DNA of 64,000 nt from a virus. The DNA lies in the IMG/VR virus record IMGVR_UViG_3300032240_001667, positions 1-64,000 of that record. One strand, given 5' to 3'. The notes under the pieces were generated by a model. It did no database searches. It was not told the origin of the DNA and worked only from the letters and a program-made list of their open reading frames with translations. Position numbers and translations under genes: made by a program. Positions 19,966-29,200 of this stretch are shown here, one piece after another; positions within the stretch are counted from its first letter, which is position 1; each line of letters opens with the position of its first letter.

Positions 19966-21726
19966 ATGACAACAAGAATGCAACAACGTAGAGGAACTTC
20001 TACACAATGGACAGCAACAGATCCAATCCTTGCTGCTGGTGAAATTGGATTCGAATTAGACTCTGGTCAGTTTAAAATGGGCGATGGCGTAAATCATTGG
20101 TCAGATTTAGCATACTTTAAAGATATAAGTGATTTGGGTGCAAACTTAGATTCTTATCTATTAACAACAACTAGAGGTGCAGCAAATGGTGTTGCCTCAC
20201 TTGACGCAAGTGGTCAAGTTCCAATGTCTCAACTTACAAACTTAACCGCTGGTGCACCAGCAGCACTAGATACATTAAACGAACTTGCTGCTGCACTTGA
20301 TAATGATGCAAGTTTTTCTACTAAGGTGCTTGCATCTTTAGCAACAAAGGCTGCATCTACTGCACTTGTTTCACATGTAAACACAACAACTTCAGTTCAT
20401 GGAATTGCAGATACTGCAGAACTAGCAACAAAAACTTATGCTTCTAGTGTTGCAACAAATGCTCAAACTGCTGCAATTTCAAATGCTGCAACTGATGCAA
20501 CTAACAAAGTTTCTAATCACAACTCAACAACAACTTCGGTTCATGGTATTTCAGATACATCTGTATTAGAAACAGTAACTGGATCACAAGCAAAAGCAAA
20601 CTCTGCATCTGCTACAGCAGTAAGTAATCACAATTCCGCAACAACCAGTGTACATGGCATTGCTGACACATCAGCACTTGCTACAAAAACCTATGCTGAT
20701 TCAGCAGCAACAACTGCTGCAGCAGGAGTAACAAAATCATCTCTTGGTCTTGAAAACGTAACAAATACATCAGATGCCAATAAACCTGTATCAACAGCAC
20801 AACAAACTGCTTTAGATCTAAAGGCCAATTTGGCTTCTCCTACCTTTACTGGTACCGTTGGTGGTATTACAAAGGCCATGGTTGGTCTTGGTAACGTAGA
20901 TAACACTGCAGATACAGCAAAGCCAGTATCTACTGCACAGCAGACAGCACTTGATCTTAAAGAAACAGTAGTAAATGTTGCTCTTAAGGCACCACTTGCT
21001 TCACCAGCACTTACTGGTGTACCAACTGCTCCAACAGCAGCAGCAGCAACTAACACAACACAAATTGCAACTACTGCTTTTGTTAGAGGAGAAGTAACTG
21101 CTCTTGTAAATGGAGCAACTGCTGCACTAGATACTTTGGGAGAATTAGCAGCAGCACTTACTGCTGACGAAGCAACCGCAGCAACACTTGCTACTTTGGT
21201 AGGAACAAAAGCACCACTTGCTTCACCAACATTTACAGGAACAGTAACAATTCCTGCAGGTGCAAGCATATCAGGTTTTGCTCCACTTGCTTCACCAACA
21301 TTTACAGGTACAAATACTGTAGCAGCACTTACAGTATCTGGTTCTGGATTAATAACAGCATCTTCTGCTGGTATAGCATTTACAGACGGTACACAAACAA
21401 AGGAAGGCGTAGTCTCACGAACACCAATTGTTCAAAAAACAGCATCTTATACACTTTCAGCACTTACAGAAAGAGACTCTCTTATTGAAGTAGCCTCTGC
21501 ATCTGCAGTAACAATAACAGTACCAACAAATGCCACAGTAGCATATCCAGTAGGAACATCTATTGACATTCTTCAAACTGGTGCTGGACAAATTACTGTA
21601 GCAGGTGCTGGTGGAGTTACCGTTAACGCAACACCAGGATTAAAGTTAAGAACACAGTGGTCTGGAGCAACACTCTTTAAGAGAGCAACAGATACTTGGG
21701 TTCTTTATGGCGATCTTTCAGCATAA
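19966..21726 (+). CDS. tail fibre with Mtd-like N-terminus, 586 aa
   Basis: The N-terminus (QQRRGTSTQWTATDPILAAG, then QFKMGDGVNHWSDLAYF) is paralogous to the gene at 17987. The middle carries LASPTFTGTVGGITKAMVGL and VDNTADTAKPVSTAQQTALD repeats and a TTQIATTAFVRGEV collar. The C-terminal 100 residues (TPIVQKTASYTLSALTERDS to DTWVLYGDLSA) are the tip domain also found at 7980. Good AGAGGAGAA site. It looks like a mosaic of modules exchanged among fibre genes. Confidence 0.7.
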   Translation: MTTRMQQRRGTSTQWTATDPILAAGEIGFELDSGQFKMGDGVNHWSDLAYFKDISDLGANLDSYLLTTTRGAANGVASLDASGQVPMSQLTNLTAGAPAALDTLNELAAALDNDASFSTKVLASLATKAASTALVSHVNTTTSVHGIADTAELATKTYASSVATNAQTAAISNAATDATNKVSNHNSTTTSVHGISDTSVLETVTGSQAKANSASATAVSNHNSATTSVHGIADTSALATKTYADSAATTAAAGVTKSSLGLENVTNTSDANKPVSTAQQTALDLKANLASPTFTGTVGGITKAMVGLGNVDNTADTAKPVSTAQQTALDLKETVVNVALKAPLASPALTGVPTAPTAAAATNTTQIATTAFVRGEVTALVNGATAALDTLGELAAALTADEATAATLATLVGTKAPLASPTFTGTVTIPAGASISGFAPLASPTFTGTNTVAALTVSGSGLITASSAGIAFTDGTQTKEGVVSRTPIVQKTASYTLSALTERDSLIEVASASAVTITVPTNATVAYPVGTSIDILQTGAGQITVAGAGGVTVNATPGLKLRTQWSGATLFKRATDTWVLYGDLSA

Positions 21727-21756
21727 AAATTTAAATTAAAAAAGGAGAAGAAAATT

Positions 21757-23298
21757 ATGGCAGTAAATAAGAAAATGGGTGGTCACGCACAAGGTGCTAA
21801 TGACTCACTAATGCCTTTTGCACCAACAATCGGAACAGCCACAAACGTAGGTTCTGGAAGAAATTATAATGATGGTCGAGCAGACATAACATTTACTGCT
21901 GCAGGTCCTTATGCAGCAACATCTTATACTGTAACTTCTTCTCCTGGTGGCTATACCGCTACAGGTGCCTCTTCTCCTTTAACAGTAACAGGTCTTCAGT
22001 CTGGCACTGCTTATACATTTACTGTAACTGCTACAAATTCATATGGAACTTCTGTTGCATCATCAGCATCTAATTCAATTACTGCAACAACTTTGCCACA
22101 AGCACCAACAATGGTTTCTGCAACAAACCAAGGTTCTAGTCGTCCATATAACCAGGGACAGGTTGCAATTGCTTTTTCTGCAAATGCTACTGGAGGTTCA
22201 GCACTTGATTCATATGCGGTAAATGCTTTTGATACAAATGGAAATTATTTAGCACAAGTAACAGGTTCAAGTTCTCCTTTAACCTTTACAACACTTTCAT
22301 CTGGAGGAGTTTATAAATTTGCTGCTTATTCTCATAACGCAAATGGTTATTCTGCAGCAAGTGCTTTTTCTGGAAATGTAACTGTTACTACTGTTCCAGC
22401 GACACCATCAGCACCATCAGCATCATCTCCTTCAGCAGGAACTGATACGGTTTCATGGTCTGCACCAGCAAATGGAGGATCTGCTATTACATCTTATTAC
22501 TTATACGATAATGGTGCAGCAGTTGGAAACGTTGGAAATGTTACATCTTACAATATTGGAGAAACACAAGGTTCAAATCACTATTTCCAAGTTGCAGCAA
22601 TTAATGCAAATGGACAAAGTGGAACATCTGCTGCTAGTGGAACTGTAACTACAACATTTTCATTTGCACCTTTTGGAGCATTTGGTGCTTTTAATTTCTT
22701 TGGAGCATTTGGTGCTTTTGGTGCTTTTGGTGCTTTTGGTGCTTTTGGTGCGTATAACTTTGCTGTTTATGGACAACCAGGATTTAAATTTTCTTCTTCA
22801 ATTAACGTAAACACAGAAATTATAATGTATTCAGTAGCAGGACAACCAGAATCAGTAAAGCCTGCTGGTCAACTTCAGGTTGGAGATAAATTGCTTGCAT
22901 TGGATCTTGGTCCAAAACCAACTAATGGTGACTGGAGATCTTGGCAATTACCTACAGGAACAGATATTTCAAATGCTAATTTAGTTGAAACAGAAATTGT
23001 TGACATTCAAATTGTTCCAGAAAATAAATTTATTTATATTGATGGAGATTTGTTCTCAGAAACTCACTGGATTTTAACTAAAAAAGATGGTCTGGTTAAA
23101 TTTATTAAATCAACAGATATAGATACAACATATCAAAGATATTCTTATAATAATAATGAATTTGTTGACATTATTTTAGTTGAATCATTAGACTTAGTAA
23201 TGGATAAAGTTTCTATTAACTGCGAACCTTATGATAACTTCTTTACTAGACAAATGCTTGTAAAAGATTTCTATGATAACAAACATCCATTAGTTTAA
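21757..23298 (+). CDS. Fn3-repeat virion protein with Gly-Ala-Phe linker and Hint-like C-terminus, 513 aa
   Basis: Three Fn3-type domains (about 25-115, 116-210 and 211-300) are recognised by APTMVSATNQGSSRPYNQGQ, GGSAITSYYLYDNG and similar. An unusual linker of repeated FGA units follows (about 305-332). The last 180 residues are nearly the same Hint-like domain as in the protein at 8617: SINVNTEII, VGDKLLALD, SETHWILTKKDG, CEPYDNFFTRQMLVKDF. It has Ser instead of Cys at the Hint start. A surface-exposed virion protein is likely. AAAGGAGAAG precedes the ATG. Confidence 0.65.
   Translation: MAVNKKMGGHAQGANDSLMPFAPTIGTATNVGSGRNYNDGRADITFTAAGPYAATSYTVTSSPGGYTATGASSPLTVTGLQSGTAYTFTVTATNSYGTSVASSASNSITATTLPQAPTMVSATNQGSSRPYNQGQVAIAFSANATGGSALDSYAVNAFDTNGNYLAQVTGSSSPLTFTTLSSGGVYKFAAYSHNANGYSAASAFSGNVTVTTVPATPSAPSASSPSAGTDTVSWSAPANGGSAITSYYLYDNGAAVGNVGNVTSYNIGETQGSNHYFQVAAINANGQSGTSAASGTVTTTFSFAPFGAFGAFNFFGAFGAFGAFGAFGAFGAYNFAVYGQPGFKFSSSINVNTEIIMYSVAGQPESVKPAGQLQVGDKLLALDLGPKPTNGDWRSWQLPTGTDISNANLVETEIVDIQIVPENKFIYIDGDLFSETHWILTKKDGLVKFIKSTDIDTTYQRYSYNNNEFVDIILVESLDLVMDKVSINCEPYDNFFTRQMLVKDFYDNKHPLV
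22711..22746 (+). repeat. 9-bp tandem repeat GGTGCTTTT, 4 exact copies
   Basis: Four exact GGTGCTTTT units, with variant copies on both sides, encode the GAF-GAF linker of the protein at 21757. The unit is a multiple of three, so copy number can change in frame. Confidence 0.85.
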
Positions 23299-23320
23299 TA
23301 TTTAAACTATCAATAGAAAG

Positions 23321-23329
23321 TGATATACT
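23321..23329 (+). promoter_or_regulatory. extended -10 promoter TGATATACT, leaderless gene at 23336
   Basis: The box ends exactly 6 nt before the ATG at 23336. Confidence 0.6.
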
Positions 23330-23335
23330 GATTTT

Positions 23336-24082
23336 ATGAAAAAAAACAAACCTTCAAAGGTAACTTTTATAAACACGCTTCCAAAAATGAAAAATATTTT
23401 TCCTCAACCCGAACCATCTTTTAAAAATATTCCAAATTGGTATAAAAAATTAGAAAGTTTTTATGAAGGAGATCCAACTCCAGAAAATGGAAATCAAAAG
23501 TTAACTGCAAAAAGGTGTGTTGCGTTTTTAGATATTTTATCTAGTGGTTATATATTAAAATGCCCGTTTGATATTTATATTGATACCACTGAAGGAAAAC
23601 AAATATTTGATATTCCAGCAGCATTAAAACCTTTAACAGATATTGGAAGTAAACAATTTATTGGAAGTCATGATATAAAACAAGTTCAAGGGTACCCTTT
23701 TGATACAAATCAATATATAGAGTATTTATTTAGAATAAACATGGTATGGGTAGTAAAAACAGAACCAGGATATAGCACCCTTTATTTACCACTTCAACAC
23801 CATGAGATATCTCCTTTGTTTCCAATATCAGCAGTAATTGATTCAGATGAGTATCCATCAAATGGTTTATTATCATTTTTAGTTAAAAAAGATTTTAAAG
23901 GTTTTATTGCAAAAGGAACTCCATTAGTTCAAGTAATTCCTTTTAAAAGACAAGATTTTATTTCAGAGCATCTTGAAACACAAGAAGAGGTTGATAAGTT
24001 AAATTATATAGGTGCAAAGATTAGAACTGTTTTTAATTCAGGTTATAAAAAATTATTATGGCATAAAAAGTCTTATAGATAA
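23336..24082 (+). CDS. conserved phage protein of unknown function, 248 aa
   Basis: The protein has the pattern FKNIPNWYKKLESFYEGDP, KRCVAFLDILSSGYILKCPF and IYIDTTEGK, followed by a beta-rich core with GYSTLYLPLQHHE. Proteins with this arrangement occur in marine and freshwater phages, to my knowledge without a function. It stands between the fibre block and the ribonucleotide reductase, has its own leaderless promoter and is followed by a terminator. No catalytic motif can be pointed to with confidence. Confidence 0.65.
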   Translation: MKKNKPSKVTFINTLPKMKNIFPQPEPSFKNIPNWYKKLESFYEGDPTPENGNQKLTAKRCVAFLDILSSGYILKCPFDIYIDTTEGKQIFDIPAALKPLTDIGSKQFIGSHDIKQVQGYPFDTNQYIEYLFRINMVWVVKTEPGYSTLYLPLQHHEISPLFPISAVIDSDEYPSNGLLSFLVKKDFKGFIAKGTPLVQVIPFKRQDFISEHLETQEEVDKLNYIGAKIRTVFNSGYKKLLWHKKSYR

Positions 24083-24091
24083 AGAATTTAA

Positions 24092-24130
24092 AAAACTCTC
24101 ATCTATAACTTTACATAGAGTTTTGTTTTT
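24092..24130 (+). terminator. intrinsic terminator with alternative third arm
   Basis: AAAACTCT (24092-24099) pairs with AGAGTTTT (24117-24124), followed by GTTTTTT. A second AAAACTCT (24134-24141) could pair with the same middle arm instead and would place the T-run in a loop. Confidence 0.65.
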
Positions 24131-24140
24131 TATAAAACTC

Positions 24141-24149
24141 TGTTATACT
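24141..24149 (+). promoter_or_regulatory. extended -10 promoter TGTTATACT for the reductase gene
   Basis: The box lies 33 nt before the ATG at 24183, with GAAAGGACG as ribosome binding site. It overlaps the third arm of the upstream hairpin system. Confidence 0.55.
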
Positions 24150-24182
24150 TAGTACTATTCCGTTTTTGAAAGGACGATACAC

Positions 24183-26213
24183 ATGTCAGATTTTTTTAGT
24201 TTTAAACTTCCAGAAGATTTTGTAGAAAATTACAAAAACAAAGAAAATCCATTTGGTTTTAAAGATGCAGCAGAAAACTCACTTGGAGAAATTACTTTTA
24301 TTCGCACCTATTCTCGTGTAAAGGAAGATGGAACTAAAGAGCGTTGGCATGAAGTTTGTCGTCGTGTAATTGAGGGTATGTATTCAGTTCAGAAGAATCA
24401 TGCTAAAGAAAATCGTTTGCCATGGAATGATTACAAGGCTCAAAAATCAGCACAAGAAGCATTTCAAAGAATGTTTGAACTTAAGTGGACTCCGCCAGGA
24501 AGAGGTATGTGGACATTTGGAACTCCAATGACCATGGAAAAAAGAAATTCTGCAGCACTTCAAAATTGTGCCATGGTTTCTACCAAAGATCTTGACAAAA
24601 ATGATCCAGGAGCATTATTTGCTTGGGTTATGGATGCTCTTATGCTTGGCATTGGTGTTGGTTTTGATACAGTAGGACAGGAAAAGAATTTCTTAATCTA
24701 TACTCCCACAGAACCAGCAGCGATCTTTGATATTCCAGACACTCGTGAAGGTTGGGTAGAATCAGTTCGTATTTTGTTAAACTCTTATCTTCGTCAAAAT
24801 CAATCAATTCAAAAGTTTAACTATGACCTTATCCGTCCTCTAGGAGCACCAATTAAAGGCTTTGGAGGGGTCGCCAGCGGTCCAGCACCACTCATGCAAC
24901 TCCATGCACAGATCGAGAAAGTAATTGGCGGTAGAGCGGGAGAGACCCTAGATAGTCGTGCCATTACAGATATTATTAATCTTATTGGTACCTGTGTGGT
25001 ATCAGGAAATGTTCGTCGTTCTGCAACACTTGCTTTGGGTGCAGCAGGAGATGAAGATTTTATTAATCTTAAAAATGCTGAAGTATTCCCAGATCGTAAC
25101 TCATTTGATCCAGAAAACCCAGGATGGGCTTGGATGTCAAATAACTCAATTTCTGCAACAGTTGGAATGGACTATGAAAAGTACACCGATCTAATTGTTA
25201 ATAACGGAGAGCCAGGATTTATTTGGCTTGATGTTGCTCGTAACCATGGTCGTTTAGCAGATCCTGCAGATGGAAAAGACTACCGTGTTATGGGCTTCAA
25301 TCCTTGTGCGGAGCAGCCATTGGAGTCGTATGAACTTTGTACTCTTGTAGAAGTTCACTTAAATCGACATGAATCCAAGGAGGACTTCCTCAAGACATTG
25401 AAGTTTGCTTATCTTTATGGCAAGACTGTCACATTGCTTCCAACACATTGGCAGCAAACAAACGGTATTATGCAAAGAAATCGTAGAATTGGTACATCTC
25501 TTACAGGTATTGCATCATTTGCAGATCAAAAAGGTCTTCCAGCAGTCCGTGAGTGGATGGATGAAGGCTATCAAACAATTCGTAAATACGATCACTCTTA
25601 TTCTGAATGGCTATGTGTTCGTGAATCAATTCGAGTAACAACGGTTAAGCCATCGGGATCTGTTTCAATTCTTTCTGGTGCAACACCTGGAGTTCACTGG
25701 GGACCTGGAGGAGAATTCTTCCTACGTGCTGTAAGATTTGGTGATACAGATCCAATGCTACATTTGTTTAGAGCAGCCAACTATAATGTTGAAAAAGATG
25801 TTGTTTCAGCAAATACATCTGTTGTTTATTTTCCAATTAAGTCTGGACAAAAGCGTTCTGAAAAAGATGTAACATTATTTGAAAAAATTGCTCTTGCAGC
25901 AACTGCTCAAAAATACTGGTCAGATAATGGTGTTTCTGTAACACTTTCATTTGACAAGGAAACAGAGTCTAAGCATGTTGCTCCAGCACTTCACATGTAT
26001 GAAGGGCAACTAAAGGCTGTTTCATTCTTACCAATGGGAAATACTGTTTATCCGCAGCAACCATATACTCAAATTACTGAAGATCAATATACAAGTTATA
26101 TTGGTAAACTTAAGCACATTGACTTTAGTGCAATTTACGATGGTGTAGATAATTTGGAAGGATCTGGTGAAGCCTATTGCACTACAGATTATTGCGAAAT
26201 TAAAATTGGCTAG
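24183..26213 (+). CDS. nrdJ: adenosylcobalamin-dependent ribonucleoside-triphosphate reductase (class II, monomeric), 676 aa
   Basis: This enzyme makes dNTPs from NTPs using adenosylcobalamin and no oxygen-dependent subunit. TPPGRGMWTFGTP precedes NCAMVS (C129). FNPCAEQPLESYELC places C375 and C386 eleven residues apart, and YCTTDYC gives C666 and C671 five residues apart. These spacings are those of the radical-site, redox and C-terminal shuttle cysteines of the Lactobacillus-type monomeric enzyme (739 residues). VKPSGSVSILSGATPGVHWG is the nucleotide-binding region. All key cysteines are present, so it should be active. Codon use is less AT-biased than in the neighbouring fibres. Confidence 0.93.
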   Translation: MSDFFSFKLPEDFVENYKNKENPFGFKDAAENSLGEITFIRTYSRVKEDGTKERWHEVCRRVIEGMYSVQKNHAKENRLPWNDYKAQKSAQEAFQRMFELKWTPPGRGMWTFGTPMTMEKRNSAALQNCAMVSTKDLDKNDPGALFAWVMDALMLGIGVGFDTVGQEKNFLIYTPTEPAAIFDIPDTREGWVESVRILLNSYLRQNQSIQKFNYDLIRPLGAPIKGFGGVASGPAPLMQLHAQIEKVIGGRAGETLDSRAITDIINLIGTCVVSGNVRRSATLALGAAGDEDFINLKNAEVFPDRNSFDPENPGWAWMSNNSISATVGMDYEKYTDLIVNNGEPGFIWLDVARNHGRLADPADGKDYRVMGFNPCAEQPLESYELCTLVEVHLNRHESKEDFLKTLKFAYLYGKTVTLLPTHWQQTNGIMQRNRRIGTSLTGIASFADQKGLPAVREWMDEGYQTIRKYDHSYSEWLCVRESIRVTTVKPSGSVSILSGATPGVHWGPGGEFFLRAVRFGDTDPMLHLFRAANYNVEKDVVSANTSVVYFPIKSGQKRSEKDVTLFEKIALAATAQKYWSDNGVSVTLSFDKETESKHVAPALHMYEGQLKAVSFLPMGNTVYPQQPYTQITEDQYTSYIGKLKHIDFSAIYDGVDNLEGSGEAYCTTDYCEIKIG

Positions 26214-26217
26214 TTTA

Positions 26218-26226
26218 TGGTAAAAT
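26218..26226 (+). promoter_or_regulatory. extended -10-like TGGTAAAAT
   Basis: It ends 9 nt before the ATG at 26236, with one mismatch to TATAAT. Confidence 0.45.
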
Positions 26227-26235
26227 AGAGTTATA

Positions 26236-29200
26236 ATGTCTACTCCATCTAACCTATATGCAGAAAAAGTTTTTTCCGAGCATCCAACTTCTTTGTGGGC
26301 TTTAGATGATGTAGCAGACTACATTTCTATTATATCTGAAGAGCAAAGATCTTTTGCAAGTTGGAATATTATCGGGGCAACAAAATCTATAATAAATTCA
26401 GATAGTAGTCCATTTTTAAATAGTGTAACAAATCAATTAACTGCAATTAAACCAGTTGGAGAAATTGGTCAAATAACTTGTGTAAGTCCAGATATTGTCA
26501 ATTTCTCTGATTTAAATCATTCTCTTAAAACATTTTCAATAGGAGGATATTTTTATTCTAATACTGCAGCAATTTCTAGTTTTGAAATTGGTTACGAGTA
26601 CTACGATGTTACTACAGGAACAGTTGTTCAAAAACTTAATCTTTTTAATTTGCCAATAAATAAAAAATGGGTGTTTCTTTCCGAAACTTTTGAAATTCCA
26701 AAAGATAATACAACAGCCAGAGTTGTTTTAAAAGTTAATTATTTTTATTCAGAAAACACTGAAGATGCGTATACATTTAACATAAATGGAATTACTTTTG
26801 GTCAGTGGTCAGAGGAATTTAATTCAACTTCTTTGGGTGTTCAAAAAACTTTAATACCAACTGGTATAGTATCAAATAGTAGTGAGTATGGAATACCAGC
26901 AGTTTCTTATGGACTTCAACAAAGCGTTGGCTATTATTTAGTTAACAACAATTCACTTGTTGCAAAAAATACTGGCATTCCATTGGTATATGGTGCATCT
27001 AGTATTACAAAACTTTCTCCAAATAATGGCAAGCCTTCTCTAATTATTCCTGGTCATGGTTTTTTACATGAAAATGGAAAATACAACAATTACACATTTG
27101 AAATGTGGCTAAGAGTAAATAATGACTCTTCAACCCCTAAAAGAATTTTTGGACCAATAGGATCTGAAAATGGAATTTATTTAGATGGACCATCTATTAT
27201 TTTAAAAATAGATAAATACATTGGAACATATTATGTTGGCGAATGGGGTAAGCCAATGCTGTTAAATATTATATATGGTAGCAATGGTGCAAGCATAGTA
27301 TTAAATGGAGAAAAGGTTTTATCTTTGCCATTTAATAGTTCTGACATATCTTTCACCTCAAACGCTATTGACTGGCTAGGGTTTTGGTCATATGAAGATG
27401 TTTCACCAATTGAGGTTGACTCTGTTGCAATTTATTCATATCAAGTTCCAGAAATAGTATCAAAAAGAAGATTTGTTTATGGACAAGGGGTGGAGTTTCC
27501 AGAAAATATTAATACTTCTTATAGTGGCTCTTCTGTTTTTATAGATTATCAATATGCAAATTATACAAACAACTATACATATCCAGATATTGGAAAATGG
27601 AATCAAGGTATAAAAAATAATTTAATTATTAAAAACAATATTCTATCAACTCCAGAATACACATTGCCATCTTTGATTTTGGAATCAGGAGACCCATCTG
27701 ATTTAACAAATATAATTTTTAATGATTCAGTGCAAACAGAAAAAGAAACATTTTTTACTTTTAAACCAAATAATTCTTGGACAAAAAATGGTTATCTTGT
27801 TTTTGATAATTTTAATTTTTTACAAGAGGAAATTAAAGCATTTTATGCCGTTATTAAAACATCAAAAGTTACAACTTCAGATGAAGTTTTGTTATACATA
27901 GAATCTCAAAGCACATCAAATTATTTTTCTATAGTTTTAAACGGTTCAAATATTGAATATAGATTGCATTATGGAAATAAAGATTATGTTGTTTATACTG
28001 CTACTGGTGTTACAGTTGGAGGAATTTTTCCAATAGGTTTGGATATTAATAAATTTGCAAATTATTTTGGACAAAATATTTTATCATTTTTTGGAAATAG
28101 AATAGATTTAAAGTTTTATATTGGTGGAAATAAAAAGTTTGATAAAAGTTTTCATGGAAAGTTTTATAAAGTAGGATTTTGTAATGCATCCAATCTTTCA
28201 GAAATACAAACATTTTTTAATGAAAGAGGTTGTGTTTTAGAATATGAAGATGTATTTTATTCTTACTTTGTTGAATCATTTTTTGATGCTGGACAATATA
28301 CAGGAATAAGTTCAAGTTATTGGTCGTCTACTCTGGATGGCGGTTCCCCATCTGAAATACAATCTACTAATCTTTTACAACATACATCAAGTTATACACT
28401 AATTACTAAAAAATATTTTAACTCATACTACTTTGATATTGCGGTAAAGTCTTCTTGGAAAGATTATTTGCCACTTACTTATTTTTCTGAATTAGTAAAA
28501 GATACAAATGGCGACTATTATTCGGACCTTGATTTTATTCAATTTAATATAGACTATCCATCGCCATCAAAATTTTTAGAAAAATCAACAAACCCTGTTC
28601 CGTGGAAATACGGAAGTCCAACTATTTTAGAAAATGGAGAAATTTTACCATCTTTGCTTGAAGAATACTCAAATCCAACACAAAAAACTTATTCTAATTT
28701 AGATAATAAACTTTATACAAAATTTAATAATTATGAAGATTTAAAAAATAAATCATTAAAATCTTATGTTTTTGATACATCAAATTCTTATGTTAAATCA
28801 TATGTTACTTTTGAATATATTTCAAATGGATCAAACTCAAATGATTTATATTTTACAAACATTGAAGCACCATCAAAAAATGGAATTGTGGATCCAAAAT
28901 TAAACTGGATAAACACAAAATATGAAGTAGTTGATAACATGATTATTTATCCACCATCTGATGACATAAAAGAATTATCTTTAGTTACAAGACTTGAATT
29001 TTTGGTAGATGGAATATTAACTCATAAAGTAAATGTTAAAACGCTAGAGTATGCCTCTCAAGCATTCAATGATTCATCACCTAATCCTGTTGGAACAAAG
29101 TTTGGAACTCCTATATATCCATATAAAAAATCTGGATACTATTACAACTATAAAGACAAAAACCCTTTTACAATTTATAAAAAAAGCACTCCTTATTTAT

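Noticed and set aside
17987-21726. Diversity-generating retroelement linked to the Mtd-like fibres
   Set aside because: No reverse transcriptase, template repeat or adenine-biased variable repeat was seen in the window; only the N-terminal domain is Mtd-like.
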